Source of the DNA: Corynebacterium sp. 21KM1197
GTDB taxonomy: Bacteria; Actinomycetota; Actinomycetes; Mycobacteriales; Mycobacteriaceae
Length of the DNA: 64,000 nucleotides
Direction: 5' to 3'
Assembly (NCBI RefSeq): GCF_033783015.1
Contig: NZ_CP123907.1
Coordinates: 1,240,001-1,304,000, forward strand
This document shows, in pieces, positions 20,450 to 30,774 of this stretch. Under the pieces are notes generated by a model. It was not told where the DNA came from. It saw only the letters and a list, made by a program, of their open reading frames with translations, and searched no databases. Position 1 is the first letter of the stretch, and each line of letters opens with the position of its first letter. Both the position numbers and the translations under genes were made by a program.

Positions 20450-23131
20450 TTACAGCGATTCCAGCTCCCGCTTAACCGCCTCAAAGCCCTCTACCAGGCC
20501 TTCTTCCTTAGCACCGGAGCCCTGCGCCATATCCGCCTTGCCGCCGCCGCGACCCGCCACGTACTGCCCCAGGAGCTTCACCAGCGCACCGGAGTTGATC
20601 CCGCGATCCACCGCAGACTTGGTGGCGGCCACGATGAAGGGCACGTTGCCCTTCTCCTCATTCTCCGCGGCGAGGATAACCACCGCATCCTCCGAGCCAA
20701 AGCGCTGACGGGCCTCGGTGGCCAGCACGCGGAGATCTCCCGCCGCCGTGTTCTTGGGCAGGCGGGCGGTGACCACGCGGAAGCCATTGATGGTGGCTGC
20801 CGCAGCGGCAAACTCCGCAGACTGGGCCGCCAACTGCGCCCGGTGCAGGCGCTCCACGGTCTTTTCCGTCTCCTTGAGCTTGGCCGTGAGTTGCGCAATG
20901 CGCTCCGGGAGATCGGCGCTGGGGGCCTTGAGCATGGTGGCCAGGCCCGAGGCCAGGGCCGTCTCCTTGGACATGTGGGTGAAGGCCTCCATGCCGGAGT
21001 AGGCCTCGATGCGCCGCGCCCCGGAGCCCACGGAGGACTCCCCCAGCACGGAGATCGGGCCGATCTGGGAGGAATGAGCCACGTGGGTGCCGCCGCAGAG
21101 TTCCATGGAGAACGGGCCGCCGATCTCCACCACGCGCACCACGTCCCCGTAGTTCTCGCCAAAGAGGGCCATGGCCCCCATCTTCTTGGCCTGCTCCAGG
21201 GAGGTTTCGGTGGTGTTCACCTGCCAATCGGCGTCCACGGCCTGGTTGGCAATGCGCTCGATCTCGCGCACCTGCTCCGGGGTCAACTGATCGGTGTAGT
21301 TGAAGTCAAAGCGCAGGTAGCCGGGGCGGTTCAAGGAACCCGCCTGTACCGCCGTGGGGCCGAGCACCTGGCGCAGCGCGGCGTGAATGAGGTGCGTGGC
21401 CGAGTGCGCCTGGCGCGCACCGTGGCGCCACGCGCCGTCCACGGAGGTAGTCACGGCGCTACCCACGTCGAGCCCGCCCTTGGTCACGGTGGCCTTGTGT
21501 ACCCAGAGCTTCTTGCCGATCTTCTGCACGTCGTGGACGTCCAGGAGGGCGTCGCCGGTACTGATCTGACCGCGATCGCCCATCTGGCCACCGGACTCCG
21601 CGTACATGGGGGTGGAGTCCAGGATGACCTCCACCTCTTGGCCCTCGCGGGCCTCCCCCACCAGGGAGCCCTGGCTGAGCAGGCCCAGCACGGTACCGGG
21701 GGCCTCCAGGGCGGAATAACCCACGAACTCCGTGGGATGGTTGTCCACGAACTCGCGGTACATGGAGAGATCCGCGTGGCCGTGCTTCTTGGCCTGGCTA
21801 TCGGCCTTGGCGCGGGACTTCTGCTGCGCCATCGCGGCTTCAAAGCCCGCCATGTCCACCTCCAGGCCGGCCTCGGTGGCCATTTCCAGGGTGAGGTCGA
21901 TGGGGAAGCCATAGGTATCGTGCAGTACAAAGGCCTGGTCGCCGGTGACGGTGCTGGCCTTGTCCTTCTTGAGCGTCTCCACGGTCTGCTCAAAGAGGTG
22001 CGTGCCGGATTCCAGCGTCTTGAGGAAGGCCGTCTCCTCGGCCACGGCCACCTTGAGAATGCGCTCGCGGTTCTCCGCGATCTCCGGGTAGGAGGGCGTC
22101 ATGGTGTCCATGATGGTGTTCATGAAGGTCTCCATGGTGGTGCCCGTGGCCCCCAGCAGGCGCGCCGAGCGCACGATGCGGCGCAGCAGGCGGCGCAGGA
22201 TATAGCCGCGCCCCTCGTTGGAGGGGGTCACGCCGTCCAGAATGATCATCATGGCGGTGCGCGAGTGATCCGCGATCACGCGGAAGCGAATGTCCTGGGC
22301 GCGATCGCTCTGGGGATCCTCGTAGGCGGTGCCGGTGATCTTCTCCGCAGCCTCGATCACCGGGCGCAGCAGATCCGTCTCATAGACGTTATCCACGCCC
22401 TGCAAGATGCAGGCCACGCGCTCCACGCCCAGGCCGGTATCAATGTTCTTCTTGGGCAGGGGGCCCAGGATCTCAAAGTTGCCCTTGCCGGTGCCCTCCC
22501 CGCGCTCATTCTCCATGAACACGAGGTTCCAGATCTCCATGTAGCGGTTATCGTCCGCGATGGGTCCGCCCTCTTTGCCGTGCTCCGGGCCACGGTCGTA
22601 ATAAATCTCCGAGGAGGGGCCGCAAGGGCCGGGAATACCCATCGACCAGTAATTATCCTCCATGCCCAGGCGCTGAATCCGCTCGCGCGGCACGCCCATC
22701 TTCTCGTGCCAAATATCGGCGGCCTCGTCATCATCGAGGTACACGGTCACCCACAGGCGCTCCGGGTCCAGGCCGTAGCCGCCCTCCTCCACGGAGCCGG
22801 TGAGCAGCGTCCAGGCGTGGCGGATGGCACCCTCCTTGAAGTACTGGCCAAAGGAGAAGTTGCCTGCCATCTGGAAGAACGTGTTGTGCCGGGTGGTAAT
22901 GCCCACCTCATCAATATCGAGGGTGCGCACGCACTTTTGAATCGAGGTGGCCGTGCCCTGAGCAAAGGGCGGGTTCTGCTGCCCCAGGAAGTAGGGCTTG
23001 AACGGCACCATGCCGGCATTGACGAACAACAGGTTCGGATCGTCCAGGATCAGCGAGGCGCTGGGTACCTCGGTGTGACCGGCGGCCACGAAGTGCTGGG
23101 TAAACCTCTCCCGGATCTCATGAGTCTGCAC
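20450..23131 (-). CDS. alaS: Alanyl-tRNA synthetase
   Basis: Charges tRNA-Ala. The 893-residue protein has the class II catalytic core ([20 protein letters not shown], then [18 protein letters not shown]), the tRNA-recognition region, the editing domain with zinc ligands in [13 protein letters not shown] and [13 protein letters not shown], and the C-terminal DHHA1-like domain ([12 protein letters not shown]). Ends about 200 bases before the ruvX start. No T-box leader is visible in the 75-base gap upstream. Confidence 0.98.
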   Translation of the reverse strand: MQTHEIRERFTQHFVAAGHTEVPSASLILDDPNLLFVNAGMVPFKPYFLGQQNPPFAQGTATSIQKCVRTLDIDEVGITTRHNTFFQMAGNFSFGQYFKEGAIRHAWTLLTGSVEEGGYGLDPERLWVTVYLDDDEAADIWHEKMGVPRERIQRLGMEDNYWSMGIPGPCGPSSEIYYDRGPEHGKEGGPIADDNRYMEIWNLVFMENERGEGTGKGNFEILGPLPKKNIDTGLGVERVACILQGVDNVYETDLLRPVIEAAEKITGTAYEDPQSDRAQDIRFRVIADHSRTAMMIILDGVTPSNEGRGYILRRLLRRIVRSARLLGATGTTMETFMNTIMDTMTPSYPEIAENRERILKVAVAEETAFLKTLESGTHLFEQTVETLKKDKASTVTGDQAFVLHDTYGFPIDLTLEMATEAGLEVDMAGFEAAMAQQKSRAKADSQAKKHGHADLSMYREFVDNHPTEFVGYSALEAPGTVLGLLSQGSLVGEAREGQEVEVILDSTPMYAESGGQMGDRGQISTGDALLDVHDVQKIGKKLWVHKATVTKGGLDVGSAVTTSVDGAWRHGARQAHSATHLIHAALRQVLGPTAVQAGSLNRPGYLRFDFNYTDQLTPEQVREIERIANQAVDADWQVNTTETSLEQAKKMGAMALFGENYGDVVRVVEIGGPFSMELCGGTHVAHSSQIGPISVLGESSVGSGARRIEAYSGMEAFTHMSKETALASGLATMLKAPSADLPERIAQLTAKLKETEKTVERLHRAQLAAQSAEFAAAAATINGFRVVTARLPKNTAAGDLRVLATEARQRFGSEDAVVILAAENEEKGNVPFIVAATKSAVDRGINSGALVKLLGQYVAGRGGGKADMAQGSGAKEEGLVEGFEAVKRELESL

Positions 23132-23206
23132 GAGCGTCTCTTCCTTACTATTCGTCCATTACTACGGGTGGTTACTTTACCTCAGAGGGGGCACCGCCAC
23201 GTCCCC

Positions 23207-24571
23207 CTACCGTCGCTTGGTTCCCCGCACCATGCGGCGCAGCCGCCCCAGGTAATCGCTGATCCGCTTTTCCCCGCCGTGCTCGGTGGGCTGGTAATAC
23301 ACCGCGTCGTCTAATTCCTCGGGGATATAGCGCTGCTGCACCACCCCGCGCGGGTCATCGTGGGGGTATCGGTACCCCACCGCGTTGCCCAGGTCCTTGG
23401 CCCCGGAGTAGTGCCCATCGCGCAGGTGCGGGGGCACGTGCCCGATCCTGCCCGCGCGGATGTCGGCCTGGGCGGCGTCGATAGCCCGCACCACGGCGTT
23501 GGACTTGGGCGCGGTGGCCAGGTGAATGGTGGCCTGGGCCAGCACGATCCGCCCCTCCGGGAAGCCGATCTTTTGCACGGCCTCGGCCGCCGCCACCGCC
23601 GTGGGGAGGGCCGTCGGATCGGCCATACCCACGTCCTCGCTGGCGTGAATGATCAGCCTGCGGGCGATGAAGCGGGGATCCTCCCCCGCCTCGATCATGC
23701 GGGCCAGGTAGTGCAGGGCGGCGTCTACGTCGGAGCCGCGAATGGACTTGATGAAGGCACTGATCACGTCATAGTGCTGGTCACCATCGCGGTCATAGCG
23801 CACCACCGCGCGGTTCACGTTGGCCTGCACCGTCTCCGCCGTGAGTTCCTCGCCGTCCGCCACGGCCTCGGCCGCCGCCTCCACGTAGGTGAGCACGCGG
23901 CGGGCGTCTCCCCCGGCCAGGCGCACCAGATGATCCACGGCTTCCTCGGAAACCGTGATCCGCCCGTCCAGGCCGCGCGGGTCCGCCACCGCCCGGCGCA
24001 CGAGCACCCGCAGGTCCTCTTCCGTGAGCGGCTGCAATTGCAGTAGCAGGGAACGCGAGAGCAGCGGAGCGACCACGGAAAAGGAGGGATTTTCCGTGGT
24101 GGCCGCCACCAGAAGCACCGTGCGGTTTTCCACCGCCGCCAGCAGGGCGTCCTGCTGTGTCTTGGAAAAGCGGTGCACCTCATCGATGAAGAGCACGGTG
24201 CGCTGGCCGCGCGCCAGATCCCGGCGGGCCTGCGTAATCACCTCGCGCACTTGCTTCACGCCCGCGCTGAGCGCGGAGAGCCCCACGAAGTTCTGGCCGG
24301 TGGCCGCGCTGATCAGGGAGGCCACGGTGGTTTTCCCCGTGCCCGGCGGGCCGTAGAGGATCACCGAGGCCTCGCCGGAGCCCTGAATGAGGCGGCGCAG
24401 CGGGGTGCCTGGCCCCAACACGTGCTGCTGGCCCACCATCTCCTCCAGGCTGCGCGGCCTCATCCGCGCCGCCAGCGGGGCGGAGGGGGAAACCTCGAAG
24501 TAATCGGCCGCATTGTGTACGGCGGCGCCCGCGGCGGGTTCCTCCGGCCCAAAAAGCGATTCCTGTGCCAC
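23207..24571 (-). CDS. rarA: Replication-associated recombination protein A (RarA/MgsA-type AAA ATPase)
   Basis: Clamp-loader-like AAA+ ATPase acting at stalled replication forks. Visible parts in the 454 residues: an N-terminal [18 protein letters not shown], Walker [16 protein letters not shown], Walker [20 protein letters not shown], sensor [10 protein letters not shown], and the C-terminal oligomerisation region with [20 protein letters not shown] and [18 protein letters not shown]. It lies between a kinase-like gene (six bases upstream) and alaS. Confidence 0.95.
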   Translation of the reverse strand: MAQESLFGPEEPAAGAAVHNAADYFEVSPSAPLAARMRPRSLEEMVGQQHVLGPGTPLRRLIQGSGEASVILYGPPGTGKTTVASLISAATGQNFVGLSALSAGVKQVREVITQARRDLARGQRTVLFIDEVHRFSKTQQDALLAAVENRTVLLVAATTENPSFSVVAPLLSRSLLLQLQPLTEEDLRVLVRRAVADPRGLDGRITVSEEAVDHLVRLAGGDARRVLTYVEAAAEAVADGEELTAETVQANVNRAVVRYDRDGDQHYDVISAFIKSIRGSDVDAALHYLARMIEAGEDPRFIARRLIIHASEDVGMADPTALPTAVAAAEAVQKIGFPEGRIVLAQATIHLATAPKSNAVVRAIDAAQADIRAGRIGHVPPHLRDGHYSGAKDLGNAVGYRYPHDDPRGVVQQRYIPEELDDAVYYQPTEHGGEKRISDYLGRLRRMVRGTKRR

Positions 24572-24577
24572 TGGTGC

Positions 24578-25816
24578 TTAGGCTTTCGACGTCCCGGCGG
24601 CCCGGTCGGGGGCATCGTCGAGGCGAAGAACCACCTCCCGGGCGAAGTCCGTCACCGGCCCGCCATCGCGGGCGGCGTAGCGGTGCAGCGCGTCAAAGGT
24701 CTCGTAGAGATCCCGGCGGATCATCTTCTCCTCCTCGCTAAAATCATCCTGCTGCGCCGGGCGCAGCAGCCGCTCCACCGGCAAGACCTGTTCCTCCTCC
24801 AGGCCGATGGAGGAATCCCCGGCGGCCTCCGCCACCGCGTGCACCAGGTTATGCGAGGTGCCCAGGTGCATGGAGGTGACCTCCCCCAGCGCCAGCCCCA
24901 CCAGGGCGGTAACCAGGCGGGAGCGCAGGGCATTCTCATCGCGCACCTCAGGCCAGAGGTCGGCCACCTCCCGGGCCCAGGCATCGATGAAGGCATCCGC
25001 CTCATCATCGCTGATGGTGCGGGCGAAGAGGAACTGCGGGAAGCCCGCCACCACGCTGGCGAGGTCAAAGGCGGTATCGCGGAAATCGGCCCACTCGTAA
25101 TCCAAAAAGTGTGTGCGCTCGGCCACGATGATGTTGTCCGGGGAGAGATCAAAGGTGGTAAAGGCCCGCTGCCCTCCGCGCAGGCGGCGAATAGCCTCGC
25201 GCGCCACCCGCTCCACCGCGTCCGGGACGGCGATCCCCGCCTGGCGCACCAGGTCAAGACCGTGGCGGATACCGTATTCCTGGGCCGCCACCCGGTAGCG
25301 ATTGATCTGCGCAGCGCGGGGGTGCGAGCGCGCCATGCGCGAGCGCAGGGAGAGGAAGTCCTGCTCCCGCTGGGCGGTGGCGGCGTGCATGAGGCCCAGG
25401 GCCTGACCGAGGTTACGCAGAATGTTGATCCGGCGCTCCTCGTCCCCGCTGGTGAGCAGGTCCGCAAAGGTATCCCCATCGCCGGAGTCCGTGATCACGA
25501 TGATCCGCTCCGCGATGTCATAGGCCAGCAGCACCGGCCCGGGGCGCACGTCCTCCCCCAGCGAGGTGGTGAACTGATAGGCCACCACCTCGCGCACCAG
25601 GGCAGCATCGTCCAGGGTGTCATCGGTGACGGGAATGTACTTCACCACCGCCGAGCGCTCCTGAAGGAAAGGATTGGGGCTCAGTTTCACCCGGTGCACC
25701 ACGGCGTTGCCGCCCCCGGTGAGCAACTCCGCATCCACGCAGCGCTGGGTTCCGCCAAAGCGCTTGGATAATAAGGCCTCGGCGCGATCCAGAATCTCCT
25801 GGTTACTGAGCAGCAA
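24578..25816 (-). CDS. Aminoglycoside-phosphotransferase-fold protein of unknown substrate
   Basis: 412 residues with the layout of the APH/choline kinase superfamily: an N-terminal lobe with ERSAVVKYIPV (possible ATP lysine), a catalytic-loop-like FTTFDLSPDNIIV and a metal-binding LDYEWADFRDTAFDLA. In the loop the usual His of HxD is Thr here while the Asp and the Asn four residues on are kept. It starts after the aspS stop and is six bases from rarA, so it is probably cotranscribed with aspS and rarA. A role in resistance is unlikely from this housekeeping context; the substrate is unknown. Confidence 0.7.
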   Translation of the reverse strand: MLLSNQEILDRAEALLSKRFGGTQRCVDAELLTGGGNAVVHRVKLSPNPFLQERSAVVKYIPVTDDTLDDAALVREVVAYQFTTSLGEDVRPGPVLLAYDIAERIIVITDSGDGDTFADLLTSGDEERRINILRNLGQALGLMHAATAQREQDFLSLRSRMARSHPRAAQINRYRVAAQEYGIRHGLDLVRQAGIAVPDAVERVAREAIRRLRGGQRAFTTFDLSPDNIIVAERTHFLDYEWADFRDTAFDLASVVAGFPQFLFARTISDDEADAFIDAWAREVADLWPEVRDENALRSRLVTALVGLALGEVTSMHLGTSHNLVHAVAEAAGDSSIGLEEEQVLPVERLLRPAQQDDFSEEEKMIRRDLYETFDALHRYAARDGGPVTDFAREVVLRLDDAPDRAAGTSKA

Positions 25817-25847
25817 ATCGCCACATCCCTCGTGCTCTCACGGGCTG

Positions 25848-27644
25848 TTAGCCCTGGTTGTCCGCCTTCTTCGCGGACTTAGCGTCAATGCCGGATTCCT
25901 TGCGCTGCTGCGCGGTGATCGCCGCCGGGGCGTCGGTTAGCGGATCGACGCCGCCGCCGGACTTGGGGAAGGCAATGACGTCACGTATGGAATCAAAGCC
26001 ACCCAGCAGGGAGACGATGCGATCCCAGCCAAAGGCGATGCCGCCGTGCGGCGGGGCACCAAAGGCAAAGGCGTCCAGCAGGAAGCCAAACTTCTCGCGG
26101 GCCTCCTCCTCCGCAATGCCCATCACCTTGAACACGCGCTCCTGCACGTCGCGGCGGTGGATACGGATCGAGCCGCCGCCGATCTCGTTGCCATTGCACA
26201 CGATGTCATAGGCGTAGGCCGTGGCCTCACCGGGGTTCTCATCAAAGGTGTCCAGCCACTCCGGCTTGGGCGAGGTAAAGGCGTGGTGCACGGCCGTCCA
26301 GGAGGAGTTGCCCAGGGCCACGTCGCCGGAGGCGGTGGCATCGGCAGCGGGCTCGAACAAGGGAGCATCCACCACCCAGGTAAAGGCCCAGTCGCCCTCC
26401 TTGATCAGGCCCAACTTGGCCGCGATCTCCCCGCGCGCGGCACCCAGCAGGGCGCGGGAGGACTTGGTATCACCTGCCGCAAAGAAAATGCAGTCGCCTG
26501 GCTGCGCGCCCACGTGCTGGGCGATGCCCGCGCGCTCCTGCTCGGTGATGTTCTTGGCCACCGGCCCAGAGAGTTCGCCGTCCTCGCCCACCAGAATGTA
26601 GGCCAGGCCCTTGGCCCCGCGCTGCTTGGCCCATTCCTGCCAGGCATCGAGTTGGCGGCGCGGCTGGGAGGCCCCGCCGGACATCACCACGGCACCCACG
26701 TACTCGTTTTGGAATACGCGGAAGGTGGTGTCCTTGAAGAACTCCGTGCACTCGGTGATCTGAATATCAAAGCGCAGGTCCGGCTTGTCCGAGCCGTACT
26801 TCTCCATCGCCTCCGCATAGGTCATGCGCGGAATGGGGGTGGGGATCTCATAGCCAATGAGCTTCCACAGTTCCACCAGAATTTCCTCGGCCAGGGAGAT
26901 CACGTCCTCCTGGTCCACAAAACTCATCTCCACGTCCAGCTGCGTGAACTCCGGCTGGCGGTCCGCGCGGAAATCCTCATCGCGGTAGCAGCGCGCGATC
27001 TGGTAGTACCGCTCCATTCCCGCCACCATGAGCAACTGCTTGAACAACTGCGGGGACTGCGGCAGGGCGTAGAACGTGCCCGGCTTCAATCGCGCCGGAA
27101 CCAGGAAGTCGCGCGCGCCCTCCGGGGTGGAGCGGGTGAGCGTGGGGGTTTCAATCTCGGTGAACTCGTGCGCGTCGAGCACCGCGCGGGCGGCGCGGTT
27201 AGCGCGGGAACGCAGGCGCAGCGCCTCGCCCTGCTCCTTGCGGCGCAGGTCCAGATAGCGGTAGCGCAGGCGGGTCTCCTCGCCCACCTCGCCGCTAGCG
27301 GAGGGGTCGTCGATCTGGAAGGGCAACGCGGCGGACTCGTTGAGCACCTCCAGCGCGGTGACGTTCACCTCGATCTCGCCGGAGGGCAGGTTGGGGTTCT
27401 CCGAGCCTGCGGGGCGGGCCTCCACCACTCCGGTGACCTTGACCACGTACTCGCTGCGCAGGTCGTGCGCGCGGGTGGCCACCTCGGAATCGCGGAATAC
27501 CACCTGGGCAACGCCGGAGCGATCGCGCAGATCAATAAAGATCACGCCACCGTGATCGCGCCGCCGGGCCACCCAGCCCGTGAGGGTGATAGTTTGACCG
27601 GCATGTTCTTTGCGGAGTTCCCCCGCAAGGTGAGTACGCAGCAC
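25848..27644 (-). CDS. aspS: Aspartyl-tRNA synthetase (bacterial type, probably non-discriminating in actinobacteria)
   Basis: Charges tRNA-Asp. About 598 residues from the GTG at 27644: anticodon-binding OB domain ([20 protein letters not shown]), class II core with [13 protein letters not shown] and [16 protein letters not shown], the bacterial GAD insertion, and motif 3 [19 protein letters not shown]. The frame is open 15 codons further upstream, but those residues ([15 protein letters not shown]) are not family-like. Whether it also charges tRNA-Asn depends on gatCAB elsewhere. Confidence 0.96.
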   Translation of the reverse strand: MLRTHLAGELRKEHAGQTITLTGWVARRRDHGGVIFIDLRDRSGVAQVVFRDSEVATRAHDLRSEYVVKVTGVVEARPAGSENPNLPSGEIEVNVTALEVLNESAALPFQIDDPSASGEVGEETRLRYRYLDLRRKEQGEALRLRSRANRAARAVLDAHEFTEIETPTLTRSTPEGARDFLVPARLKPGTFYALPQSPQLFKQLLMVAGMERYYQIARCYRDEDFRADRQPEFTQLDVEMSFVDQEDVISLAEEILVELWKLIGYEIPTPIPRMTYAEAMEKYGSDKPDLRFDIQITECTEFFKDTTFRVFQNEYVGAVVMSGGASQPRRQLDAWQEWAKQRGAKGLAYILVGEDGELSGPVAKNITEQERAGIAQHVGAQPGDCIFFAAGDTKSSRALLGAARGEIAAKLGLIKEGDWAFTWVVDAPLFEPAADATASGDVALGNSSWTAVHHAFTSPKPEWLDTFDENPGEATAYAYDIVCNGNEIGGGSIRIHRRDVQERVFKVMGIAEEEAREKFGFLLDAFAFGAPPHGGIAFGWDRIVSLLGGFDSIRDVIAFPKSGGGVDPLTDAPAAITAQQRKESGIDAKSAKKADNQG

Positions 27645-27675
27645 GGAGCCTCGGATCCTTCCCCTAGATACTTCT

Positions 27676-27703
27676 GGTAAATAGTACAACCGCGTAGTTT
27701 ACC
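27676..27703. promoter_or_regulatory. Inverted repeat in the aspS / metallopeptidase divergent promoter region
   Basis: GGTAAA (27676-27681) and TTTACC (27698-27703) form the ends of an imperfect palindrome (a second pair of arms, TAGTAC / GTAGTT, is inside). A TACTAT -10-like hexamer for aspS overlaps it on the minus strand. It could be an operator; the regulator is unknown. Confidence 0.3.
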
Positions 27704-27789
27704 TCCCCGGGGCCTTTCCGGGCGCGAGGCCCCCGCGCGCGCCTCGCTCACCTCCTGCTCAGGCCACCGCCTGTGGCAGCATAGTCAGC

Positions 27790-28674
27790 ATGACTTTCCG
27801 CAAAGACGCCTCCTATAACACCGGCCGTGCCTCCTCCTCGGGCGGCGGGCGCGGGGGCCTCATCGCCGGAGGCGGCGTGGGCACCCTGGTGATCGTGGGG
27901 CTGTATCTTTTCCTCGGCGGCAACCCCTCCGATCTCGGCAGCCTGCTCAGCCAGGGCGGTGGACTTTCCACCGACCGCAACTCCGGGAACTACAGCCTGG
28001 AGCACTGCCAGGGCGCCGCCGAGGACGCCAATGCTCACGACGACTGCCGCATGATCGCCACGGCACAGACGCTCGACGAGGTGTGGGAGACGCTCCTGCC
28101 GGAGCAGGCGGGGCTCGCCTATACCCAGCCCGGCCTGAATCTCTTTCAATCCTCCGTGAACACCGGCTGCGGGGCAGCCAGTTCCGCCACCGGGCCGTTT
28201 TACTGCCCCGGAGATGAGACCGTGTACCTAGACGTCTCCTTCTTCGAGCAACTGGCCACCCTGGGCGGCTCCGCCGGCCCGCTGGCGCAAATGTACATCG
28301 AGGCCCACGAGTTTGGTCACCACATTCAGAACCTGGAGGGAACCCTGGGGCTGAGCGATTATCGCAATCCCGGCGCGGACTCCAACGCCGTGAAGATCGA
28401 ACTTCAGGCGGACTGCTACGGCGGGCTGTGGGCGCACTACGCCAATAACAATCACGGCCTGGAGGCCTTCAGCGAGGAACAACTCAACCAGGCCATCGAG
28501 ACGGCCGGGGCCGTGGGCGACGATAATATCCAGCGCCGCTCCGGGGGCGAGGTCAATCCCGAAGGCTTTACCCACGGCACCTCCCAGGAGCGAAAGGAGG
28601 CCTTCCTCCGCGGCTATGACACCGGGAAGATGGCCTCCTGCGACACCCTAGAGCGCGGCGTTTACCAGGGATAA
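27790..28674 (+). CDS. YpfJ-type neutral zinc metallopeptidase, membrane-anchored
   Basis: 294 residues. A Gly/Ser-rich cytosolic N-terminus and one transmembrane helix (about residues 27-48, GGGVGTLVIVGLYLFLGG) precede an extracytoplasmic protease domain of the putative neutral zinc metallopeptidase family. The zinc motif is EAHEFGHHIQNLEG (HExxH variant HEFGH), with a later AD(C)YGGLWAHY region supplying further ligands. Four or more cysteines in the outer domain could form disulfides. It converges on the YhgE gene with only three bases between. Substrate unknown. Confidence 0.9.
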   Translation: MTFRKDASYNTGRASSSGGGRGGLIAGGGVGTLVIVGLYLFLGGNPSDLGSLLSQGGGLSTDRNSGNYSLEHCQGAAEDANAHDDCRMIATAQTLDEVWETLLPEQAGLAYTQPGLNLFQSSVNTGCGAASSATGPFYCPGDETVYLDVSFFEQLATLGGSAGPLAQMYIEAHEFGHHIQNLEGTLGLSDYRNPGADSNAVKIELQADCYGGLWAHYANNNHGLEAFSEEQLNQAIETAGAVGDDNIQRRSGGEVNPEGFTHGTSQERKEAFLRGYDTGKMASCDTLERGVYQG

Positions 28675-28677
28675 AAC

Positions 28678-30774
28678 CTAGACCTGCAACTCAGGGTGCA
28701 GATCCTTGTGCTTGAGCACCCGCTGCTGCCGCGCCGCCATCGAGGAGATCAGCAGCGCGAGCACGCCCACAAAGAGCAGCACGCCCACGGCGGTGATCGC
28801 GCGGTGATCCCCGGGCTCCGCCCCCAGGATGGAATAGCGGAAGAGATTGACGCTATAGGTCATGGGGTCCACGGGGTGTACCCACCTAAAGAACGCGGGC
28901 TGCGTTTCCACCGGGTAGAGCCCGCCGGAGGAGGTGAGTTGCACCGCCATGAAGATCATGCAGAACACGCGCCCGGCGGTGGCCCCCACCACGGCATTGA
29001 TCATCTGGCTCACCGCCACGAATACCGCCGATACGCCCCACATGCAGCCCAGCATGAGCAGGGGGTGCTCGGAGTTCAGGCCGATGAGGAACTCCAGCAC
29101 CGCCCACACGATGGTGGCCTGGGATACGCCCACGATCACACCGGGCAGGTAACTGGCCAGCACCGCGCGCAGCGGGCTGGTGCCGGAATCCACGGCCCGC
29201 AATTGCAGGGGGCGCATGACCATCCACATGGCAAAGGATCCCATGAACAGCGCCATGCTCATGAAGAAGGGGGCCAGGCCCACGCCGAACTTGGTCACGT
29301 CCTGATCCACCAGTTCCCGCTGCACGGGCTGCCCGGCGGCGGTGGCGGCGTCGCTCAGGCGCTGCCCCTCCCAGGTGGGCACCTGTGAGGCTCCCTGGCC
29401 CAGGCGCAGGCTGAGTTCTCCGGCCCCGTCTCCGAGGCGGCCCAGGCCGCTGGCGAGGTCACCCGCCCCGGTATCGAGGGTCACCAGGCCGTCACGCAGG
29501 GCGGTGGCCCCCACGGTGAGTTGTCGGCTGCCCTCCACGAGTTGGCTGGTGCCGTCGGCAAGCGTGTTCGCTCCCACCCGCAACTGCGCGGAGCCGTCCT
29601 TGAGTTGGGATATTCCGGCGGCGAGTTCCCGGGAGGCGCTGGCGGCGCGGTTCATGCCGGAGCGGTACTCGGAGACGGGGTTGCCCAGTTGATCCGCGAT
29701 CTGCTGGGCTCCGCCCTGGAGTTGCAGCAATTGGTCAATCTTTTCCGGGCCCAGCCCGGCCTCCCGAATGCTGGCGGCCAGGCCCTCCACATCCGCGGCC
29801 AGACCGTTGGTGGGCGGCAGGTTGGCCTCGCGCAGCATGGCGGCGGCGTTATCCAGGCGGCCCACGAGGTCCTGCTGCACCCCGGCCACGGCGTTGAGGC
29901 TATCCACCACCTGATTCACCCCGCCGGAGACCTGCCCCGCGCCGTCGGCCAGGCGCTCGGTGCCCTCGTTGAGTTGGCTCAGCCCATCAGCTAGTTGCTG
30001 GGAGCCATCCTTGGCGCGGGCGAGGCCGTCGTCAAGCTGCCCGGCGCCGTCTGCGAGTTTATGCGCACCGGCATCGGCCTCCCCGAGTTTCTCGGTGAGG
30101 GTGCCGGAGCCATCGGTAAGTTGCTGGGAGCCGTCGGTGAGTTGCCCGGCGCCGTCGAGGAGTTGCTGGGAACCATCGCGGGCGGAGGTGGAGCCATCGG
30201 CCAATTGCTGGGAGCCGTCCACGGCCTGCCCCATCTTCTCCCCGATGGTGTTGAAGCCCACCAGGAGTTGGTTGCTGATCTGCTTGCCCAACTCCGCGTC
30301 AATGGCTTGAAGCATGATGAGGGTGGCCTGATTGCCCACCATCGTGGGAATGAAGCCGTTGTTGTTGTACAGGGCCACGTTGAGTTTGGCGCTGTGGGGG
30401 TGCTCCGAGTTCACGCTGACGGCGGCCTGGGAGAAATCCGTGGGCAGTTCCACCGCAAAGTAATAGTCTCCCTGCGCCACTCCCTTTTTGGCCTCCTCGG
30501 CGGAGACGAGGTGAAAGTCCAGCTCATCGGATTGGAGCATGTTCTCCGCCACCTGCTGCCCGGCGTTGAGGGTGGTGCCCTCGCGCTGCGCACCCTGATC
30601 GGAGTTCACCAGGGCCACGGGGAGTTTATTCATGTGGCCGATCGGATCGTAATAGGCCCACACAAATAGCCCGCCGAATACCAGCGGCAGGCAGGTGACC
30701 ACGAGGATCGCCAGGCGCGGGAGGAGCCCGTGCCCAAAGCGGCGGAACTCGGAACCAATATGGAACAGAGACAT
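28678..30774 (-). CDS. YhgE/Pip-family membrane protein, ABC-2-type permease-like
   Basis: 698 residues. One N-terminal transmembrane helix (about residues 16-40), a large outer domain, and five or six C-terminal helices of ABC-2 permease type (from about residue 505). The outer domain contains many heptad-like repeats of the form DGSQQLxDGAGQLxxG (residues about 195-290 and 390-460), predicted to form long coiled helices. Relatives include the Lactococcus phage-infection protein Pip, and corynebacterial homologues linked to ABC export. Start overlaps the stop of the ATPase-like gene (TGATG), so the two are coupled. Confidence 0.9.
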   Translation of the reverse strand: MSLFHIGSEFRRFGHGLLPRLAILVVTCLPLVFGGLFVWAYYDPIGHMNKLPVALVNSDQGAQREGTTLNAGQQVAENMLQSDELDFHLVSAEEAKKGVAQGDYYFAVELPTDFSQAAVSVNSEHPHSAKLNVALYNNNGFIPTMVGNQATLIMLQAIDAELGKQISNQLLVGFNTIGEKMGQAVDGSQQLADGSTSARDGSQQLLDGAGQLTDGSQQLTDGSGTLTEKLGEADAGAHKLADGAGQLDDGLARAKDGSQQLADGLSQLNEGTERLADGAGQVSGGVNQVVDSLNAVAGVQQDLVGRLDNAAAMLREANLPPTNGLAADVEGLAASIREAGLGPEKIDQLLQLQGGAQQIADQLGNPVSEYRSGMNRAASASRELAAGISQLKDGSAQLRVGANTLADGTSQLVEGSRQLTVGATALRDGLVTLDTGAGDLASGLGRLGDGAGELSLRLGQGASQVPTWEGQRLSDAATAAGQPVQRELVDQDVTKFGVGLAPFFMSMALFMGSFAMWMVMRPLQLRAVDSGTSPLRAVLASYLPGVIVGVSQATIVWAVLEFLIGLNSEHPLLMLGCMWGVSAVFVAVSQMINAVVGATAGRVFCMIFMAVQLTSSGGLYPVETQPAFFRWVHPVDPMTYSVNLFRYSILGAEPGDHRAITAVGVLLFVGVLALLISSMAARQQRVLKHKDLHPELQV

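Noticed and set aside
23132..23206. T-box leader ahead of alaS
   Set aside because: Only 75 bases and no T-box sequence; high-GC actinobacteria place T-boxes elsewhere.
20051..23314. Plus-strand open frame of 1087 codons opposite alaS
   Set aside because: Same reason: complement of a high-GC gene with a full set of AlaRS motifs on the other strand.
24578..25816. Aminoglycoside resistance kinase
   Set aside because: Only distant fold similarity, altered catalytic loop and housekeeping neighbours.
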